From positions 1 to 6,971 of the forward strand of contig QMXC01000064.1 of NCBI GenBank assembly GCA_003661945.1: a stretch of 6,971 nt of DNA. The letters run 5' to 3'. Under the pieces are notes generated by a model. It was not told the origin of the DNA. It made no database searches and was given only the letters and a program-made list of their open reading frames with translations. Below are positions 5,079-6,971 of this stretch, in pieces; the first letter of the stretch is position 1; every line of letters begins with the position of its first letter. The position numbers and the translations under genes were made by a program. This DNA is from Candidatus Bathyarchaeota archaeon (lineage in GTDB: Archaea; Thermoproteota; Bathyarchaeia; Bathyarchaeales; UBA233).

Positions 5079-5561
5079 TCAGCCCTCATTTACTATTACT
5101 TTCTTTTCTACGAGTTTTCTAAACCTTAGTTCGAGAACCCCGTTTTTATAGGAGTTATATATAGGTTTGGTTTCAACCTCCGCTGGAAGCTTCAGGTTTT
5201 TGTAGTATCGCTTATCCATCGTGCTGGCGGAGATGATGAGGCGGCTGCCCTTCACGTGCACGTTTATTTCTTCCCTTTTGAAACCGGGAAGCTGAGCCAC
5301 AACGGTTATGATTTCCCCGTTCTCCAAAACGTCCACTAAGGGCTCGGGCTCCTTGGCAAACGGAGACCTACGGTAGGGTCTCCTTGATTTTATTATCCGT
5401 ATGTAGGGGTAACGCATGTTTGTTCGCCGAATGTTTCCCTTGAACATATAAGGTCGTCCCCGCTTTACAGTTTTCTCCGCCTTTTCTATATCGTCGAAGG
5501 CGTCGAACCAAGGATTCCGCTTCTTCTTTTTCCTTTTATTTTTGCGTCCTTCTCCAGCCAA
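5079..5561 (-). CDS. Hsp20/alpha-crystallin-like protein with a basic N-terminal half, inserted between uL30 and uL15
   Basis: A 160-residue protein in two parts. Residues 1-70 are strongly basic (KNKRKKKKR at 7-15, then many Arg/Tyr such as RRTNMRYPYIR, 45-55) with a short acidic patch FDAFDDIEKAEK (19-30). Residues about 72-150 are an alpha-crystallin (small heat-shock) domain: DVLENGEIITVVAQLPGF (77-94), then GSRLIISAS (105-113), and NGVLELRFRK (140-149), the position of the conserved N-G-V-L-E motif. The end KKVIVNEG has a V-x-V that may act as the family's I/V-x-I/V tail motif. Small heat-shock proteins hold unfolded proteins in the cytoplasm. The basic half suggests contact with RNA or nascent ribosomal proteins, which is an inference. 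The start is TTG (5561-5559) with a strong GGAGAAGGT before it. It has a 74-base leader with a TATA-like box, and five bases separate it from uL15. It could also be a CS-like co-chaperone or a dedicated ribosome-assembly factor. Confidence 0.8.
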   Translation of the reverse strand: MAGEGRKNKRKKKKRNPWFDAFDDIEKAEKTVKRGRPYMFKGNIRRTNMRYPYIRIIKSRRPYRRSPFAKEPEPLVDVLENGEIITVVAQLPGFKREEINVHVKGSRLIISASTMDKRYYKNLKLPAEVETKPIYNSYKNGVLELRFRKLVEKKVIVNEG

Positions 5562-5564
5562 TTT

Positions 5565-5576
5565 ACCTTCTCCTTT
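5565..5576 (-). promoter_or_regulatory. Ribosome binding site of the Hsp20-like gene
   Basis: The minus strand reads AAAGGAGAAGGT, with GGAG and AAGGT both able to pair with the 16S end, followed by AAA and the TTG start at 5561-5559. It supports TTG as the start and indicates strong independent initiation. Confidence 0.6.
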
Positions 5577-5600
5577 AGAGTATGAAAGCAGAGGAACTAA

Positions 5601-5608
5601 CTATAAAA
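5601..5608 (-). promoter_or_regulatory. Candidate internal promoter (TATA box) for the Hsp20-like gene
   Basis: The minus strand reads ACGTTTTATAGTTAG; TTTTATAG is close to the archaeal TATA box. About 25 bases further lies 5578-5580, which would leave a leader of roughly 17 bases holding just the ribosome binding site before TTG. It sits in one of only two sizeable gaps within the operon. It may drive Hsp20-like, uL15 and downstream genes separately from the upstream ribosomal genes. Confidence 0.4.
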
Positions 5609-5624
5609 CGTATCGGCTTCGAGG

Positions 5625-5647
5625 AGAATGCAGATTTAAATCATTCT
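5625..5647 (-). other. Inverted repeat across the uL30 stop codon
   Basis: AGAATG (5647-5642 on the minus strand) is complementary to CATTCT (5630-5625), with an 11-base A/T-rich loop containing the uL30 stop and the palindrome GATTTAAATC. A 6-bp stem this A/T-rich is weak. It could mark the 3' end of the upstream message or be incidental. Confidence 0.25.
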
Positions 5648-6118
5648 TTGAACAAGCTCGTTTATAGCTTCACCGCGGTATCCGGCTTCTCCTCCAGCTT
5701 GATAGCTTTTCTTGACTTTTCCTTTGAAGCCTTTAGATGGCGGATGCAGCCTAAAATATGGTTTTACGCCGGGGAGTTTACCGTAGCTCACGGAGCAGTT
5801 GTAAACGGCTTCCACGAGCTCATCGAGCGATTTGTACCCTAACTTCTTAACGTAATCTTCAGATATCCTTTTGTCGCCTACAAGCCTTCCACGTTTCTCG
5901 ATGAGCATGCGAACTGTTTCCTTCGTCGGTTCGCCCCAAGTAACATAGTTCTGAACTTCTTTAAGCATTCCAAGATACGCTGGACGGTCATCGATGAGCA
6001 CGGCGTGATTGTTTCGTTTCATGTTGAGCATTTTAAGCGTAGCGCGAACGTCTTTCGACGCGCTTATCACGCCGCGGACTCTAACCGCCAGCAAGCATTT
6101 TCGTTTAGGTTTGCTCAT
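5636..6118 (-). CDS. rpl30: Large-subunit ribosomal protein uL30, archaeal long form
   Basis: A 160-residue 50S protein. The N-terminal ferredoxin-like core is CLLAVRVRGVISASKDVRATLKML (from 8), followed by NNHAVLIDD (36-44) and the Y-L-G-M-L-K motif before VQNYVTWGE. The longer C-terminal part, with RLHPPSKGFKGKVKKSY (123-139), is specific to archaeal and eukaryotic forms; bacterial L30 stops near 60 residues. The ATG (6118-6116) directly follows the uS5 stop with no bases between, and GGTGAG within the end of uS5 serves as ribosome binding site. Its usual neighbour uL15 is displaced by the Hsp20-like gene. Confidence 0.96.
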   Translation of the reverse strand: MSKPKRKCLLAVRVRGVISASKDVRATLKMLNMKRNNHAVLIDDRPAYLGMLKEVQNYVTWGEPTKETVRMLIEKRGRLVGDKRISEDYVKKLGYKSLDELVEAVYNCSVSYGKLPGVKPYFRLHPPSKGFKGKVKKSYQAGGEAGYRGEAINELVQRMI

Positions 6119-6763
6119 CTATCTCACCCAGTCAGCCGGGGTAACAAGCTCGTAGGTTTTCTTCAAAGCGTCGAAAACGGCGTAAGCGAAGGATGGAACC
6201 GTCCGGGTTGGACCGTAGCTTCGGGTCCAACAGTCTTTAACTCCGGCCAGCCCCAAAATTATTTTTGCTACTTCTCCTGCTACAAGTCCGAGTCCGCGGG
6301 GTCCGGGGATTATTACGACGCGTACTCCGCCGCATTTTCCTTCAACTTGGAACGGTAGCGAATGAGGTTTTCCACATCCGCATTCCCAGCTTCCGCATCC
6401 TCGACGTATCGGCGTTATGTTTAGCCTAGCGTTTAACGCTGCCTTTTCGATGGCTGTCCGCACCTGTTTTGCTTTCCCAGAGCCTAAGCCCACGTATCCG
6501 TCTCGGTTTCCTATGGCTACGATGGCTTTGAACCGGGATTTTTCCCCAGCGTCTGTTTGTTTCTGCACGAGGTTTATGTTTATAACTTCTTCCTGTAGGT
6601 CGGGTAGCAGCACGTCTACTATTTCTGGCTCTCGGAGGGGTAAGCCTTCTATGAAAACCTCTTCTATCGAGGTGATTTTTCCTTCTTGGATTAGCTTGCC
6701 TAGACGCGTTCTGGGAACCCACTCTTCTATTCTCGACCTAAAACTTGGACGGTAAGGGGTCAC
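6119..6763 (-). CDS. rps5: Small-subunit ribosomal protein uS5
   Basis: A 214-residue 30S protein, near the mRNA entry and involved in decoding accuracy. EEWVPRTRLG (13-22) and the double-stranded-RNA-binding fold with GNRDGYVGLGSGKAKQV (85-101) are clear. C123, C128, C130 and H134 in RGCGSWECGCGKPH form a candidate zinc site typical of archaeal and eukaryotic uS5. The C-terminal domain has PGPRGLGLVAGEVAK (153-167) and the closing segment with SYGPTRTVPSFAYA. The start is GTG (6763-6761), overlapping the uL18 stop by four bases as GTGA. AGGAGG lies at 6780-6775 and a further GGAG abuts the start. No ATG precedes the conserved region. The uL18-uS5-uL30 order is standard. Confidence 0.97.
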   Translation of the reverse strand: MTPYRPSFRSRIEEWVPRTRLGKLIQEGKITSIEEVFIEGLPLREPEIVDVLLPDLQEEVININLVQKQTDAGEKSRFKAIVAIGNRDGYVGLGSGKAKQVRTAIEKAALNARLNITPIRRGCGSWECGCGKPHSLPFQVEGKCGGVRVVIIPGPRGLGLVAGEVAKIILGLAGVKDCWTRSYGPTRTVPSFAYAVFDALKKTYELVTPADWVR

Positions 6764-6971
6764 TCCTTCTTCTTCCTCCTCTTCTTTCCTTCCTTTTCAC
6801 CGGTCTTCTTTTTAGCTGTTTTAGCCTTTTTCCGGGTTTTTCGAGTTTTCTTGGCTTTTTCAGTTTTTTCGGCTTTTTTAGGTTTGAAGGATGAAACTAT
6901 TTTGTTTCTGATTTTTTCGAAGTGTTCCGGAAGCTTTTCCGGTAGAAGCTTTTTCTTTAAGTATTGAGCGA
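6760..6971 (-). CDS. rpl18: Large-subunit ribosomal protein uL18, C-terminal end only, with lysine-rich tail
   Basis: The last 69 residues of a minus-strand gene that runs in from beyond the right edge; the first whole codon in view is at 6969-6967. The stretch AQYLKKKLLPEKLPEHFEKI matches the end of archaeal uL18, where a Y-L-K segment and L-P-E-H-F precede a basic helix, and the position directly before uS5 is the standard uL18 place. uL18 binds 5S rRNA in the central protuberance. After SSF the protein continues for about 41 residues composed almost wholly of Lys, Arg, Ala, Thr, Glu and Gly, ending GKKRRKKKE. Archaeal uL18 usually stops near the start of this tail, so it looks like a lineage extension. 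The TGA (6762-6760) overlaps the uS5 GTG by four bases, which indicates coupled translation. Confidence 0.88.
   Translation of the reverse strand, partial: AQYLKKKLLPEKLPEHFEKIRNKIVSSFKPKKAEKTEKAKKTRKTRKKAKTAKKKTGEKEGKKRRKKKE

Noticed and set aside
5048..5089. 13-codon ATG frame across the Hsp20-like/uL15 junction
   Set aside because: The ATG is out of frame with uL15 and overlaps its ribosome binding site. It is more likely chance than a regulatory leader peptide.
1..6971. CRISPR array, terminal inverted repeats or a complete insertion sequence
   Set aside because: No regularly spaced long repeats and no paired inverted ends were seen; only the 8-base triple motif at 248-284 repeats locally.

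Overview
The window is archaeal. It carries the distal part of the archaeal spc-type ribosomal-protein operon on the minus strand, read from the right end of the window to the left: uL18 (C-terminal end only), uS5, uL30, an Hsp20/alpha-crystallin-like protein, uL15, SecY, archaeal adenylate kinase, a DUF106 (EMC3/TMCO1-like) membrane protein, eL34, cytidylate kinase and an AlaX-type alanyl-tRNA editing protein. eL34, the archaeal-type adenylate kinase, DUF106 next to eL34, and zinc-binding uS5 are archaeal marks. The gene order and the type of recombinase-like gene at the left end suggest a TACK-side lineage such as Bathyarchaeia. This is an inference; no rRNA is present to confirm it.

Layout: 6971 to 407 is one compact minus-strand cluster. 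Most junctions overlap by 1-4 bases or are under 30 bases. The only larger gaps are 74 bases before the Hsp20-like gene and 41 bases before secY. Four of ten internal starts are TTG and one is GTG, usually with a purine-rich ribosome binding site. The cluster joins ribosome assembly (uL18, uS5, uL30, uL15, eL34), membrane insertion (SecY, DUF106), nucleotide supply (Adk, Cmk) and translation fidelity (AlaX). In many archaea the genes after cmk are eL14 and the pseudouridine synthase Cbf5/TruB; here AlaX takes that place and the cluster ends.

Two departures from the usual operon stand out. The Hsp20-like gene sits between uL30 and uL15, has a very basic N-terminal half, and has a plausible promoter and strong ribosome binding site of its own. 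The uL18 end carries a roughly 40-residue lysine-rich tail.

The left 400 bases are different. Between alaX and the last gene is a candidate box C/D guide sRNA. Its box D guide pairs with the universal 16S decoding-site sequence and points, by the fifth-nucleotide rule, at C1402 (E. coli numbering). Beyond it, 268 to 1 encodes the N-terminal part of a probable tyrosine-recombinase-like protein. Its codon usage is extreme: 88 of 89 codons end in T or G and none in A, which is sharply unlike the operon beside it. No rRNA gene, tRNA gene, CRISPR array or complete insertion sequence is visible.
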